Part shown: positions 23,549 to 34,805 of the stretch, piece by piece
Position numbering within the stretch: the stretch's first letter is position 1
How the letters are laid out: every line of letters starts with the position of its first letter
Assembly: GCA_030844895.1 (NCBI GenBank)
Contig: CM061233.1
Coordinates: forward strand, 59,483,468 to 59,547,467
Direction: 5' to 3'
DNA length: 64,000 bases
DNA from: Ambrosia x helenae
Taxonomy: Eukaryota > Streptophyta > Magnoliopsida > Asterales > Asteraceae
Made by a program: the position numbers and the translations under genes
The notes under the pieces: model-generated
Database searches by the model: none
What the model was told of the DNA's origin: nothing
What the model saw: only the letters and a program-made list of their open reading frames with translations

Positions 23549-24030
23549 CTCCTTTCAGGTTCGATCCCATCATTCAAAAATCTTTCAAATTTTCTTCAAT
23601 ACCAGACCTTGTTGCTCGTGACTTTTATGATTCATTGATTTGTTCCCTAGTTCTTTCTGATCAATTTGATACAACTTTTACAGGTATTGGACTGATGATT
23701 TGCCCAGAATCGTAATGTTTATCACCGGACCTAGGGTTTCACAATTAATAGTCTTAGAGACTGTTTTAATGGTTGATTTTGATCGCATTTCATTACACAT
23801 CAGTTTTAGGGGGAGATATAATGAGGAATTAGTGTTTAACATCGTTTAAATTGATTGAATGAGTGATTGAACATAGTTAAACCTAATTCACCTTTAAAAA
23901 CTGATGTAAAATGAAATAAATGGACAATTGGTGATGAACGAGTGATAATCGGCCAATATAGAACACATTTGAATCATTTTTATGGTTTAAAAACAGATTT
24001 GGCAAAAATTTAAATTTTTGGGGAAAACCA

Positions 24031-24195
24031 TTTCACCTTCGGTTCAAAAACCGGGCGAAGGTGAAACTGGTTTGGGCGAATGTACATTCAAAATGGACGA
24101 ATGTGATTTTTAATCAGAACTTTTTCATATTCGACCATATAATCTCACATTCAACCAAACATTCTCACATTCGACCATTCTAGAAACGGGCGAAT
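24031..24195 (+). repeat. Second spacer TTCG/CGAA hairpin cluster
   Basis: An 11-bp perfect stem pairs TTTCACCTTCG (24031-24041) with CGAAGGTGAAA (24056-24066). Further CATTCGACC and GGGCGAATGTG motifs continue to about 24200, shortly before the ORF3 start. Confidence 0.65.
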
Positions 24196-24273
24196 GTGCA
24201 GTATATGTGGACCAAAATTTTATAATTTTGTCGTTTTTGTATTTTGACGTGTTTTATTGATTTTTATGTGCAG

Positions 24274-27200
24274 ATGGCTGATCAACCCGAGAACATTGAA
24301 ACACCAACAGTCAATGTGGAAACTCCAGCTGAGATTACACCAGTGCCAGAAGCTGAAACGTCTGTTCCGAGCAGTTGGCCGTTTGAAAGATCGCACAACT
24401 GTTGCGCTTATCTCGGAGATGTTGAGAAGAATACAGAATTTAACGGGATTATAGAGTTTCTGAAGAGGAGCAGGATTGTTCATGCTTTAGCCACACCAAC
24501 CATCATATACAAAGACATCATTGAAGATTTTTATCAGAATGCGAAGTATGACTACTGGGAGAATCAGACAATCATCAAGAGCAAGATTCAGGAGATGGAT
24601 ATGTTCTTGACTGAAGCTGATATTCGGGAAGCTTTACAGATTAAGTTTGAAGATAGTGAAGATCCCAGGGAATTGTCATGGACAGAACAGAAGGCGTGTT
24701 TCTTACGTATAAAATACAAAGGTCCAATCACTGACGGATCTATGTATAAGGGGAAACTGGGAGTGCAGTACAAGTATTTTGCACATGTTCTTATTCATGT
24801 CTTTGGATGTGTGAGTGGTGGTTATGACGTCATGAGAAGGAGTTTGAGTTCATTAATGGTTGCGTTGACACTCAACAAACCATTTAATGTTTCTGGGATG
24901 ATTCTTGATCATATGCTGGAGATGCTGAAGGGAATGAAGAACAAGAAGTTTATGTTGTATCCGAGGTTTCTGATGATGATCTTTGACTATAAGTATCCTA
25001 TGCTGAAAAAGGATCCGACTATGATCCTAGGTCAAGATCATATGAATATTAGAACTTTGATGAGGATGAAGGGTTACAAAGGTGTGCCTGATAGTGAAAA
25101 GCCACCTAACAGGAGATTATTTGGTGCTTTGGCTCGTCCGGATTACACTGATCCTGGCAAGAACAAAGCAAGACATGATGATAGTGACTCGGACAACGAT
25201 GATCCCTTAGTGTATGTTGATTCAAGCACTAAGCGGAAACGGCAAGTAGTCAATCCTGGAGCCAAAGGAAAGGGCAAGGGAAAGGCTGTGGATCAGGGAA
25301 GCACTAAGCAACAAGTGGCTAGAAAGAAATCGACGGCAAAGAAAGGATCGGGTTTGGTGGATGAAGAGTCGGTAGATTCAGAAGAGACTGAGGTTGATGA
25401 GCAGTGGGATTCTGATGATGAGAATGTGAGGACCACCAAACGTAAGGCCACTATGGTTGGTGAGTCTGAATCCTTGAACCAGTCAATAGAAGAAGCTGAG
25501 AGAAGAAAGAAATCAGTTGAAGATGAGGGTCTAGGTGTTGACCTAGCTGAATTGAGTGTTGGAGATACTGTAGTAGTGAATTTGCCCAGAAAGACAAAGA
25601 AGCAAAAGACTATGGCCAAGAAGTCAAGTGTAAAAGAACTGAGGGAGAAAGAGTTAGCTCAGTTGTTGAAGGGAAAAAGATTACCTGATGCTGGTACACC
25701 ATCTAAGCTATCTTCACCTGTTGCCAAGAAGCAGAAGAAAGCGAAAGAGGCAGAGACTTTACCAATCGATCAATTCAATATCGATATGGATAAAGTGCTC
25801 GATATGTTTAGAAAGCCTCAGAAGGAGAAAGTTATTGAAGTTGAGCCATCCAGATCTAAGTCTAAGAAAGTGACTGTGGATGATGATGTCATGAAGCAAG
25901 TTAATAAAAAGATGGAAGACATGATGAAGATGTTGGTTGCTCAACAAGCTGAGATTGCTAAGTTCAAACAGAATGAGGAGAAAATGCTTCAGATAGTGGT
26001 TGCTTCAAAATCTAATCAGGATGATATAAATGATAAGATTAAAATGATTGAAGCAAAGAATGAGAAGCTTGAAAGAAAATGTGAAAGAAACAAGAGCAAA
26101 ATCAAATTGATTAAGGCTGACAACAAAGAACTAAAGAAGGAAAACAAACGCCTTGGTAATTTGATTGAAGAGCTTTATAGCAGGGCACCCCAGTTGAAAG
26201 AGGGTGAAGAAGATGAAGAAGAAGATGAACAGAAAGTTGATTATGAGTATTCTGAATCTGAGAAAGAAGAAGATGATGATGAGGATAATGATGAATCGGA
26301 GAAAAGCGATGATGATAATGATGATGATGATGACAATAATGATGATGATGATGGTGCTGAAGGTACTGGGAAAAAGCAAGGTGATGAGTTTAGCAGTGGA
26401 AGTGATCATGATGGAGGAGATGATACTTCTAGATTTAGTTATGAGAAGAGAACACCGAAGAAGAAAGATACTGGAGAATCAAGTTCCAAAAAGAAAGGTG
26501 GGAATGTAGATTCGGATGAAAGTATTTTCTGGAACGAAAAGGTGAGATCTCTGTCTGATGATGCTAAACAGCTGTATAAGAATATGTTGGAAAAGAGAGA
26601 GTGGACCATTGAGTTCACAGGATGCTTCGCTGAAATATTCCAGACTGATGATTTAAGATATGAGTTGGAATATGAAGATCCAGATCTTGAAGAAGGGGAA
26701 TTACCTGCATCTGTGGCAAAAGAAATTTTAGATGGTCTTGCACAGAGGGTAGGGAAAACGTTTGAAGAGTTTATGATGGATGAATCGATTCCTGATATTC
26801 CTGAAAAGGATATGGGAAATCATTCAGATGATGTACAGACTCCAGAGAACAATGAAGTTGAAGTAGAAGATATAACTCATGAAGAGTTTCCCCAATATTT
26901 CAGACAAGATGATGAAAATGAAGTATTTCCTGACTTCACTGAGATACCAAATAAGTCAGCGAAACAGAAAGCAAAGAAAAGAAGTGAAGAGTTTGTTGAG
27001 AAGGTATTTGGTACTGAAAAGAAAGATTCTTCTAACCAGTCTGATGAGTTGAAGAATTATATGAAGAAATTGAAGGAAATGGATGAGAACCGACCAAAGC
27101 CTGAAGCTCAAGGTAACTTTTATCGATTTCATAATGCCAAGTTCAAAGGCAGAGCTCTCGGGTGGACTTACTTAGGCAGGCTGAAGTGTATTGCTGCAAA

Positions 27201-27621
27201 ATGGGAAACCGGAATTCTGTACTTTAACAGATTCTGTGACTTGCTTACTCTACCGTACTGGGCGGTTAGAGACTTATGCAGATTCCCAATGTCAGGTGCC
27301 GAAGTAAATGGATCACATGTCGGTTGGTGCGCAGACAAATTGGTTTGGGAAAGTCGTACGAGATGGAACAGGTTCAAGCCTCAATATCCCCGTAGAAAAG
27401 AGCATAGGGATATTGATCCACAAACCAATATGAAGCGTGTTACTTTGATCTATAAAGCACCTAATGTGATGAGGAAGATACCGTTGATGCCGATGCCACA
27501 ACATTTCAGTGCTGATTTCATCTTTTGGTATTATGATTGGAGAAAGGCAGAAGCGGTGATCGTGTTGAGAGATGGAAGGATAAATACAAGCATGTTCATG
27601 TATTTGATCCTATGTGGTTGA
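24274..27621 (+). pseudogene. ORF3, envelope-position protein of the copia element, frameshifted near its end
   Basis: About 1115 codons are open from ATG 24274, which sits directly after a CAG acceptor-like site. The first 290 residues are globular (IEFLKRSRIVHALATPTI, SGGYDVMRRSLSSLMVAL) and resemble a protein I recall in the same position in other daisy-family elements. Basic nuclear-signal-like patches (KRKRQV, KKQKTMAKK), a coiled coil (about residues 535-640), a long Asp/Glu run and a tryptophan-rich C-terminal region follow. I see no signal peptide or membrane segment, so 'env-like' describes position, not function. The conserved-looking reading leaves this frame near 27570-27600 and continues in another frame, so the copy is frameshifted. 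Function unknown. Confidence 0.75.
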
Positions 27622-27917
27622 TCAATTGCACATTTGAAGACATCATCATGTTGTTCTACAATCCGATCTACTATGAACCTAATGACTTTGCTCAAGGGAG
27701 AAAGTATACGCAAGTTGTTGGAGTTTGTTTTGCGTATGATATAAATGCAGGAAGCAACTTAGAGGGTAAACTTGGCAAGACTGTGAAGATAGCCAATGTG
27801 TCTAAGCCTGTGAAGAAAACATTTGAGCCACCAATGACTACTGAGCAAAAGAAACAGCTCAGAATCAAGTTGATGAACAAGACGATGGACCAACAGAGAA
27901 AACTATCCAATCAATAG
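27537..27917 (+). pseudogene. C-terminal part of ORF3 in a shifted frame
   Basis: This frame overlaps the end of ORF3 and contains DPMWLINCTFEDIIMLFYN and VVGVCFAYDINAG, which read as the natural C-terminal continuation. The shift is consistent with loss of one base near 27570-27600. It stops at TAG 27915-27917, directly before the 3' polypurine tract. Confidence 0.65.
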
Positions 27918-27918
27918 T

Positions 27919-27930
27919 CGAGGGGGAGTT
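27919..27930 (+). promoter_or_regulatory. 3' polypurine tract of the copia element
   Basis: CGAGGGGGAGTT abuts the 3' LTR at 27931 and would prime plus-strand DNA synthesis. Confidence 0.8.
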
Positions 27931-28466
27931 TGTTGATGCGTTTTGCGACTAAGGATTGGATATACATAATTAACACATGTTAGTGATGGCCGAAGGTGAA
28001 TATAATGGGGCGAAGGTAGTTTAGAATGGGCGAAGGAAGACTGATTATGGGCGAAGGTAGATTTGAAGTGGACGAAGGAAGAATGGACTTGATCAAGAGA
28101 CACATTCGACCACCTGAAGTGGGCGAATGTGGAAATCACTTACGTTCGACCAGTTGCAATGGGCGAACGTGCAGTGCCTATATATAGTTTTTGTGTTTTT
28201 GATAATGTAAGAGAGTTGTCATTTGTGTCCAGGTTCAGTTCAGGTTCAGAGGTGTTTTTGAGAGATTATTTGTGTGTTCTAGATTAACATAAACTCATTG
28301 TAAACGATTATTTGAATGAAGTTAATCTATGAAATGATATTGAAAATGATCTTGATTGAGTCGTGATTTGTGTTTTATCAATTTGTTCAGAACTAGGGTT
28401 TCCGCACCTGGTTTTGTGACTTGTATGATCATATAATCCTGTTTTAGCTAAAATCCAACGCTCACA
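27931..28466 (+). repeat. 3' LTR of the copia element
   Basis: The LTR is 536 bp and on reading matched the 5' LTR throughout. It is followed by CCAAC, the second copy of the target duplication. Confidence 0.93.
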
Positions 28467-29070
28467 CCAACCCTAAGACAGTGTGTCATGAAATTTATAT
28501 ATAGTATGCGCTATTGACAGTAATAATGACATACATAACAATGACCAAGGTATCTCAACAGAGTCAACAAGGGGTATATAGCATAGTACTATTCATTGAC
28601 ATGACAAGCCCAAACGGTTAATGATTTTGACAAGTCATAGATACACACAACTAACATAAAGCAAACACACATGAGAATTGCATTTAGTGAAAGAATTTCA
28701 TTTAGACATAGTGTACATGAGTAGCCTCAAAAGAGTAAAACATGAAAAAGAGGAAAGATATGCTCACATTGATTGTAATGGTGAACTTGCAAGGAACAAA
28801 CAAGGATTTAATGAATTATTCTTGAACGTTTTTAGAAAATAACAAAGACCGATATAAATCCTAAAGCTTGAGTCACGCGTCATGAATTCCTACAATAATT
28901 TTGTTGTATTTCGATTACAGTTGGTTCATGCTAGATATGTCATAGCCAATACATCCAACGTTATTTTTTTTTAGAATTCAAGAATCATAATATGCAATTT
29001 CTCTATCTAGTTTTAGATAATTAATATTACGTTATTATATACTCTTATGAAAATAACTACATAAAATAGT
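28467..29070 (-). repeat. LTR B of G1 copy 1, second part
   Basis: The sequence continues from the copia insertion and matches LTR A from about 5671 to 6270 with scattered substitutions. After ATAAAATAG (29070) the match ends. Confidence 0.7.
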
Positions 29071-29619
29071 CTCCTATATTATTATTATATATTAAGATGA
29101 CAAAGTTTGTATTCCACATAGTTTAAGTGTCACGTTTAAAACTGTTAGTAATATTATGTACATATATATATATATAACTCTTTTTTCTAAAAAAATAACC
29201 CTTTAACTAAATTTATATATTACGAACCATATTATATAAAAACAATTATAGGATTTTATAGAAAACAATAGAAATTCTATGATATGTATATCATAGAAAA
29301 TATTCTTAAGTGCATGTTAGAACCCAAAATATGGGTTATGAAAATAGGTATAAACCATTCAGAACCCACCCGCTTCACCACCAAACTAAACGATATGTTA
29401 TGAGCAAAGATTTTTTTTATAAAAACTACACATTCAAATCGTTACTTTGGGTGAAAAAAATATTATATATGCATCTTCAAATTCTGATGTGGGTGTGGTT
29501 GTTTGACGTAGTAGCGGTGGTTGCTTCTTTTAAACGTAATAACAAACATTGATATAGACTAGCGAGCTCACTTTACAACCTTTGAAGCTGTGTTTGTCGA
29601 TTTCCTGCACTATCATCTT
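29071..29619. other. AT-rich DNA, no gene seen
   Basis: Noncoding sequence with a short TA microsatellite at about 29163. No feature can be supported. Confidence 0.4.
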
Positions 29620-30141
29620 CTAGCAGCCTTTAATGGCTCTATTAATCGGCAGAAAAACCCAATGTCCTCTGCCCCCATGAAGAGCTTCAATCACGTTATG
29701 CCACTTACTCTCTTTTTTTGTTTTAAACCGCCACGCCCATTTAGCGAATAAAGCAAAATTTACATCCCTCAATTTAGTTATTCCCAAACCCCAATTATTC
29801 TTAGAGGTAGTAACAATGTTCCAAGCTACCCAAGAAAGTTTTTTACCCTCATCAGAGCCGACCCACAGGAAAGTCCGCATCATCTTCTCATCATGCTTCG
29901 TCACTTTGACCGGAGCTTTATACAAAGACAAGTAATATACTGGAAGGCTAGCGAGAACCAATTTGATTAGTGTCAGCCTACCACCCATTGATAATGTTGT
30001 CGCCTTCCAAGAAGCAAGACGTCTGAAAATAAGATTAATGAACCGAGACAACTCGCAACTTCTTGAAAATAAGAAAAAGGGGGAAAAACAAAAAGTCTCT
30101 AAAATCAAGTAGGCATTTAATGGATTATTATTTATTTTCAC
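29620..30141 (-). pseudogene. Plant L1-type LINE fragment, C-terminal end of reverse-transcriptase ORF
   Basis: The minus-strand translation contains LASWKATTLSMGGRLTLIK, LASLPVYYLSLYKAP, KKLSWVAWNIV and WGLGITKLRDVNFALFAKW. These are hallmarks of the region after the RT catalytic domain in plant non-LTR retrotransposons. The RT active site is missing, and the zf-RVT end is absent, so this is a truncated remnant. The upstream part of the frame (above about 30070) is not LINE-like. Confidence 0.75.
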
Positions 30142-30170
30142 TCGCCTTACATACTTTCAACGATCTGATA

Positions 30171-30897
30171 TAGGGCTATTCACGAGCCGATTCGAACCTA
30201 GAGGACCTTTGATCATGCTTGGCTCATTTACAAACTGAATCAATCTTAGTAGCTCGTTTATAACCGAGCTAAAAATCGAGCAACCACTTTTCAAGCGTGA
30301 ATTTCTTTCGAGCGAGTATCGGGCGAGCAACGAGCAAAAAGTAATTCGGACAACCATAAAATTCGGATTCTTCCATCAATGTAGTCGTTGTTGGGTGACA
30401 ACTAAGGTCGAATTGTTTGATGATGACACTAATATTGAGGTCTGAGTGACTGAGGATGAGGCTTAGGTTGAGGCCGGTGAGGTGATGAGCATACTGTAGA
30501 TCACGATTGTCGCGTTGTGGCATAGGTGATATTAAGCGACGATTGTGACTGGCGACTAATAATATAAAGAAGTCAAGATTGTGACTTCATGACTTAGGGT
30601 TTTAATATTAAACTTAGTGTTAAACTTTTATTGGATTAAGCGGGATAGGTATATTTTATGTGCATATATTAGGCCAATTGTTATGTATAAAACTATAAAT
30701 TTTAATGTGATTTGTGATATATAATTATATATATAATAAATAAATAATAATTTATTCGAGCCGAACACTGCCGAGCAGGCCTTTGCTCGTTCTTGGCTTG
30801 TATATAAACCAAACCGAGCCGATCAACTCTTTTACAACCGAGCGGACGATTGAGCGAGCATTTTCCGAGCAAGCAACGAGCGATTTGAACAACCCTA
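30171..30897. mobile_element. Non-autonomous hAT-like element, copy A
   Basis: It starts TAGGGCTATTCACGAGCC and ends GATTTGAACAACCCTA, an imperfect terminal inverted repeat pair. Subterminal regions are full of GAGCGAGC, CGAGCAACGAGC and ACCGAGC motifs. The middle (about 30380-30480) matches 53925-54005 of copy B. I found no 8-bp target duplication here. No transposase is encoded. Confidence 0.6.
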
Positions 30898-31122
30898 GAT
30901 GATTCCAATACTTATATTATTAGTGCTCAACAACATCTCTATTACCTTATTAAGGACCAAATATGTCCACTAAGGTAATTTCATCAAATTTTTAAGATGG
31001 TAGTTCAAAGGTCCATTCACAAATCTCCATTTTTTGGTCATTTTTCTTCCCTTTATGTCCTAATGTACAATATGTAATGTCAATTGTATATGTGTGTAAT
31101 ACATATTTTATCTATATCTATA
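30898..31122. other. Helitron-derived remnant and (TATC)-type microsatellite
   Basis: The stretch from about 30935 to 31080 resembles the region just inside the 5' end of the first Helitron (shared GGACNAAATATGTCC and AAGATGG blocks). It ends in (ATCTAT)n immediately before the next Helitron start, so it is probably an older Helitron end. Confidence 0.35.
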
Positions 31123-32266
31123 TCTATACTACTATATAATAGGTTCTGGATGGGCAAGATAGTAATTTTCATTTAATTTTAAGACACATAAAGACATTGT
31201 TTTTGCATTTGGTACCAGTGTTAATGCATAAATAATTTCTCATTTACAATATTGTCCCTCTATATTTTAGCATTTAATAATATAGTATAATAAATTATAA
31301 ACAATAATGTAGTGTTATTACATCTAGCATTTATATTTATAATGCAATAGTATTTTATAAAAGCTTGTAAAAAAACTTATTAACTTATGCTAAAAATAAT
31401 ACATAAAAATTTGACTAACATATTCAAACTTAAATAAAAGAAATAGGCATCGGCCCATTCGTGACTGACTAGGTCATTAGAAAAACCAAAATAATTGTCA
31501 AACAAGAATACATGATGACTTTTAGTTTAAAAGTATAACAATTAAGTAACTTATTAACTTATACTAAAAATAATATATAAAAATTTGACTAACATATTCA
31601 AACTCAAATAAAAGAGATAGGCATCATCTCATTCGTGATTGACTCGGTCATTAGCAAAACCAAAATAATTGTCAAACAAGAATACATGATGACTTTTAGT
31701 TTAAAAGTTATTGTACATGTAATAAAAGTTTACGATTAAAAATTAAAATCAGACAAATGTTGTGTTAATCAAGAGCAACATCATGGCTATTGTGTTAATT
31801 TAGAGCAACCTAATGGTTTCTTTGATCAAATGTCATGGTTTCTTTGATCCGTGCATACAACACAAACTTCTCCTTCACACCTATTGGTGCCTCATTAGAC
31901 GAAACAATCGCCAACATGAGAAATGACATATATACGTTCGGAGCATATTCGGGAATATACCACAAAATCGACCGGTTAGTACTACGGGATGGCAAACCCA
32001 TCCACACGCCATTCTTTATTTTTTTTTGGCTTCATGTAGAGTATTTAGCTACTTTTTTTCCAGAGACTGAAATCTTGTCTTCTGATTCAAGTTTTCAGTA
32101 TTCTCCCGTATCAATTTTTATTTTTTATTCGTGCTTTCAATATCAAAGGACTTCCACCAAAATAATTGTCACACAAGAATACATGATGACTTTTAGTCTA
32201 AAATTATTATATATGTAATAAAAGTTTACGGGTGCAGCCCCGCCGCAACGCGCGGGTTCCTGCTAG
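31123..32266 (+). mobile_element. Non-autonomous Helitron with a Rep-helicase scrap, plus strand
   Basis: The 5' end reads TCTATACTACTATATAATAG. The 3' end has a GC-rich hairpin (CCCGCCGC and CGCGCGGG, about 32238-32256) followed ten bases later by CTAG at 32263-32266. The flanks are A on the left and T on the right, as the Helitron insertion rule predicts. Two imperfect direct repeats of about 200 bases lie inside (about 31370-31510 and 31550-31700). One short coding remnant is present. Confidence 0.7.
31835..32020 (+). pseudogene. Helitron helicase-like N-domain fragment
   Basis: The frame reads TNFSFTPIGASLDETIAN, then DIYTFGAYSGIYHKIDRLV. This matches the start of the Helitron helicase-like N-terminal domain of plant RepHel proteins, which shows a FTS-G pattern and a Y-F---G-IYH-I pattern. 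The reading loses similarity after about 32020 and no Rep catalytic or helicase motifs follow. Confidence 0.6.
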
Positions 32267-34805
32267 TATCTATATCAAGATGTAACCTACCTCATAAAAC
32301 CCAATTGAATGCTTAGATCTTTGAGTACCCATGAAGTGTATATGTATCCTCACCTTCTCATGTCTTAAAAAGCAGATGCTTCCTATTTCTTCTCATTTGC
32401 ATCCATGGAGAAATAGAATATGCTTCCCATTGAGGAGTTCCTATTACTCTCATCTGCATCCATTCAGATATCGAAGCCTTCAAACATACTTGGTGAGTCC
32501 CTTTCGCGTTAGATTGCCTTCTTAGTTGTTAAGTTGTTATGTCCATGTAAATACTTTTGTGGATATTCGATTCGTTAAGTTGTTCTAGCAAATAATTAAA
32601 GACGTTGTGAGGATTTTAACTGGTGTATAAATGCGTTCTTTGTTTTTTTAGCTTCCAATTAAAAATTTGGTAATTGATGGTAATTGTAGATATAGATAGT
32701 ATTAGAAACCTAGCTTATCACAAGCAAAACCACATAAGTTTTAATTTTAAGATAACTGAATATTATGGACCGCTAACAATTTTCTTACATCAGTTTTGTT
32801 TATATCAATATATATTAAAGTTATGGGATTCTCAGTTGATTTGAACTTCTATTTTTTAAATTCTTTGCACTGAATATATGCAATTTTAAATTATATACAT
32901 TATACATGTTCTTGTTCTATTTTCATTTTCCTTACTTATTTACATATGTGCAGGATGATGTTGATGCAAGATTAATTGTAGTGGGCCCATCCACAAATAT
33001 GTAGTCAAAAAATTTGTAACCAGTTGGTATGCTACAAATCCCCTTTATTATTGTTTTTTTTTCTTTGCATCATTTTCTGATTTTGATGTTACTTAAGGTT
33101 AGACTGCTTTGCATGAACCATGCTATTAGTTGTAGCTGACTGTCTTAAAGATTTATGATTTTAACTTGTCAACCCACACCTACATCCCATAGAAGATTAC
33201 TTTTTATGAACTGATATTTAACATTATAAACCCTTTATAGGTTAATACATGGGTTCCACACATTATTAATTCAGAGTATGCTAACTTTCCAAATGGTCAT
33301 CTGAACTTGGACCGTTTAATCAATTAGGTAACAGCTCTCATTCATGCATATTCTATTCTTTGAGTGCATATCATAGTAGAGTTCTTTGGTAGCCATAACA
33401 TTATTTCAACATATGGTGCATTGCTTAACAATACATTTTTTCCACAGTATCAAATTTTTCTAAGTGTACTTGTAGATCTCATCATTGTGGTAGGCAGAAG
33501 TTTCACTAAAATTTGTTTTTATGTTTAGTTTTGGCAACGTCCCGAACACTGTACTGGCCGGAAGTGTTGTGTTCATCGAGCTTGTTCACATGTCAAAAGA
33601 GGGTCACGGGCAACCGGTAAAACGGGTCATGTGGGTTACGGTCATTCATGTTGAGATACTTCAAATATTACATGAGAATAGTGGAGTTGAATGGCAATCG
33701 GGTCAAATGAAACGACAATAGGTTTCAAGTATTTTCTAAGAGTTATATTTATTTTTGTATTTAGAAGAGTCATTTTATAGAGTTTGACATATGGATTGAG
33801 TTTGAAGGGCACTATGTTGGACATTTTAAAGTTAAATATATTGTTTTTTCAACATCCAAACTAACGAGCATTCCTTTTATCTTTGAAAAGAAAGATCAAT
33901 ATCCATGTGGAGTTATACAATAAGTACCACAATGTGGACATTAGTTTCATTAATTAAAGAATTGGTTTAATTTTGATGCTTCAAGTTAAAAAGTCATATG
34001 TTTGACTTTAAAAAGTCAAACTGAAATCAAATCTTGATTTTAAAGTGTAAACCAATATCTGCATTGAATTAAACAAGGATAAACACATAGACTATTGTAT
34101 TTGTATTTGTTCTTGATTTAAATTTTGGTAATATAGGATTTTTCTACCAAGAAGCCAAAGTATGTGTGTTTATTACTTTATCTTGGAAGCACGACTGCAT
34201 ATGAGGTGATTTGGGTTGAGGGAAATCTCTGGTGAACAAAACATGTGTTTATGCTTGCTAATTTCTATTTCGACCTGATGTTTACATTTTGTTTTATGAA
34301 TTCATTATTTATCTTGAATGCATACTAATTCTTGATTCTTATATTCATTTGTATTATGTCAATAATTGCCTATTTTGAGTTAAAAATTATATTGAATATG
34401 GTGACTTTTGTTTGCTTGTTATTGCGTGAAGCTTGTTATTGAATATGGTGACTTTTGTTTGCTTGTTCGAGATGGGGTGTACATTGCAACGATTTCCCAT
34501 TGCTATGTTTGAGAAAGATGGGTTAACTCCAAATCTCTCCAACATCCTTCTAATTCTAATGAGGCCAGTCATCCAGTTTGCTTTGATACTCACAATACTG
34601 TGTTTGTGATTCAAGCCACTTTGGTTTCTGTTTTGTTAGAATACGACAGCTGATATCATCGTAGATTACATGAAAATAGATGGTTGAACCCGAACCGTAA
34701 ATCTGTGTCTTTTTGTTTGTCACTTGTTTTTTTAATTTTCTCAATTGTCTCCGGACTCTGGTTTCTGACCCGTGTTATTATAATTGTTTTTATAGGTTTG
34801 GAATC
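32267..34805 (+). other. Unassigned region, possible decayed gene
   Basis: No recognisable protein family. A short frame at 33521-33721 (FGNVPNTVLAGSVVFIELV and more, stop 33719) follows a TTTTATGTTTAG acceptor-like site. Another acceptor-like ATATGTGCAG precedes 32954. A tandem duplication of about 45 bases (TTATTGAATATGGTGACTTT) lies at 34389-34467. This could be an untranslated or decayed host transcript, but nothing proves it. G2 inserted at 34805. Confidence 0.3.

Larger units (their letters stand above)
21862..24273 (+). other. 2.4-kb noncoding spacer between pol and ORF3
   Basis: No convincing ORF is present. Purine tracts resembling the 3' PPT occur at about 21966 (TCGAGGGGGTTG), 22079 (TTAGGGGGAG) and 23806 (TTTTAGGGGGAGATA). 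The second half holds two TTCG/CGAA hairpin clusters and a TATA box that mimic the LTR promoter. The last bases, TTTTTATGTGCAG, look like a 3' splice site abutting the ORF3 ATG. Confidence 0.6.
13180..28466 (+). mobile_element. 15.3-kb Ty1-copia element, Sirevirus-type, recent insertion
   Basis: Two 536-bp LTRs (TG...CA) flank a tRNA-Met PBS, a 1343-residue gag, an in-frame pol in copia order (protease, integrase, RT, RNase H), a long spacer and a third ORF. The element lies between CCAAC target duplications (13175-13179 and 28467-28471) inside G1 LTR B; the unoccupied site can be read in LTR A at about 5670. Sirevirus features are the oversized gag, the ORF in the envelope position and several PPT-like purine tracts (about 21966, 22079, 23806, 27919). 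Reading the LTRs side by side I found no difference, so insertion was recent. Even so RT carries a nonsense codon and ORF3 a frameshift. Confidence 0.92.
5291..29070 (-). mobile_element. G1 copy 1: non-autonomous Ty3-gypsy element, minus strand, with two nested insertions
   Basis: The element runs from LTR A (5291-8716) through a noncoding internal region (8717-12799) to LTR B (12800-13179 plus 28467-29070). Both LTR ends read TGTAACACCCC on the plus strand, that is GGGGTGTTACA in element orientation, followed by a tRNA-Met-type PBS. A polypurine tract borders LTR A. The internal region has no gag or pol, so transposition needed enzymes from elsewhere. LTR A is interrupted by a Tat-lineage fragment (6271-7921) and LTR B by the 15.3-kb copia element. 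LTR B stops matching LTR A at 29070, so about 750 bases of U3 are missing or displaced. Three further related copies lie at 45006, 54781 and 60658. Confidence 0.75.

Noticed and set aside
26131..26409. Ile-rich minus-strand ORF within ORF3
   Set aside because: It is the antisense reading of the Asp/Glu-rich GATGAT run.
24274..27621. True retroviral envelope gene
   Set aside because: There is no signal peptide, membrane anchor or glycoprotein-like pattern. Only its position resembles env.
30163..30905. 8-bp target duplication around hAT copy A
   Set aside because: ATCTGATA and GATGATTC do not match; only copy B has convincing flanks.
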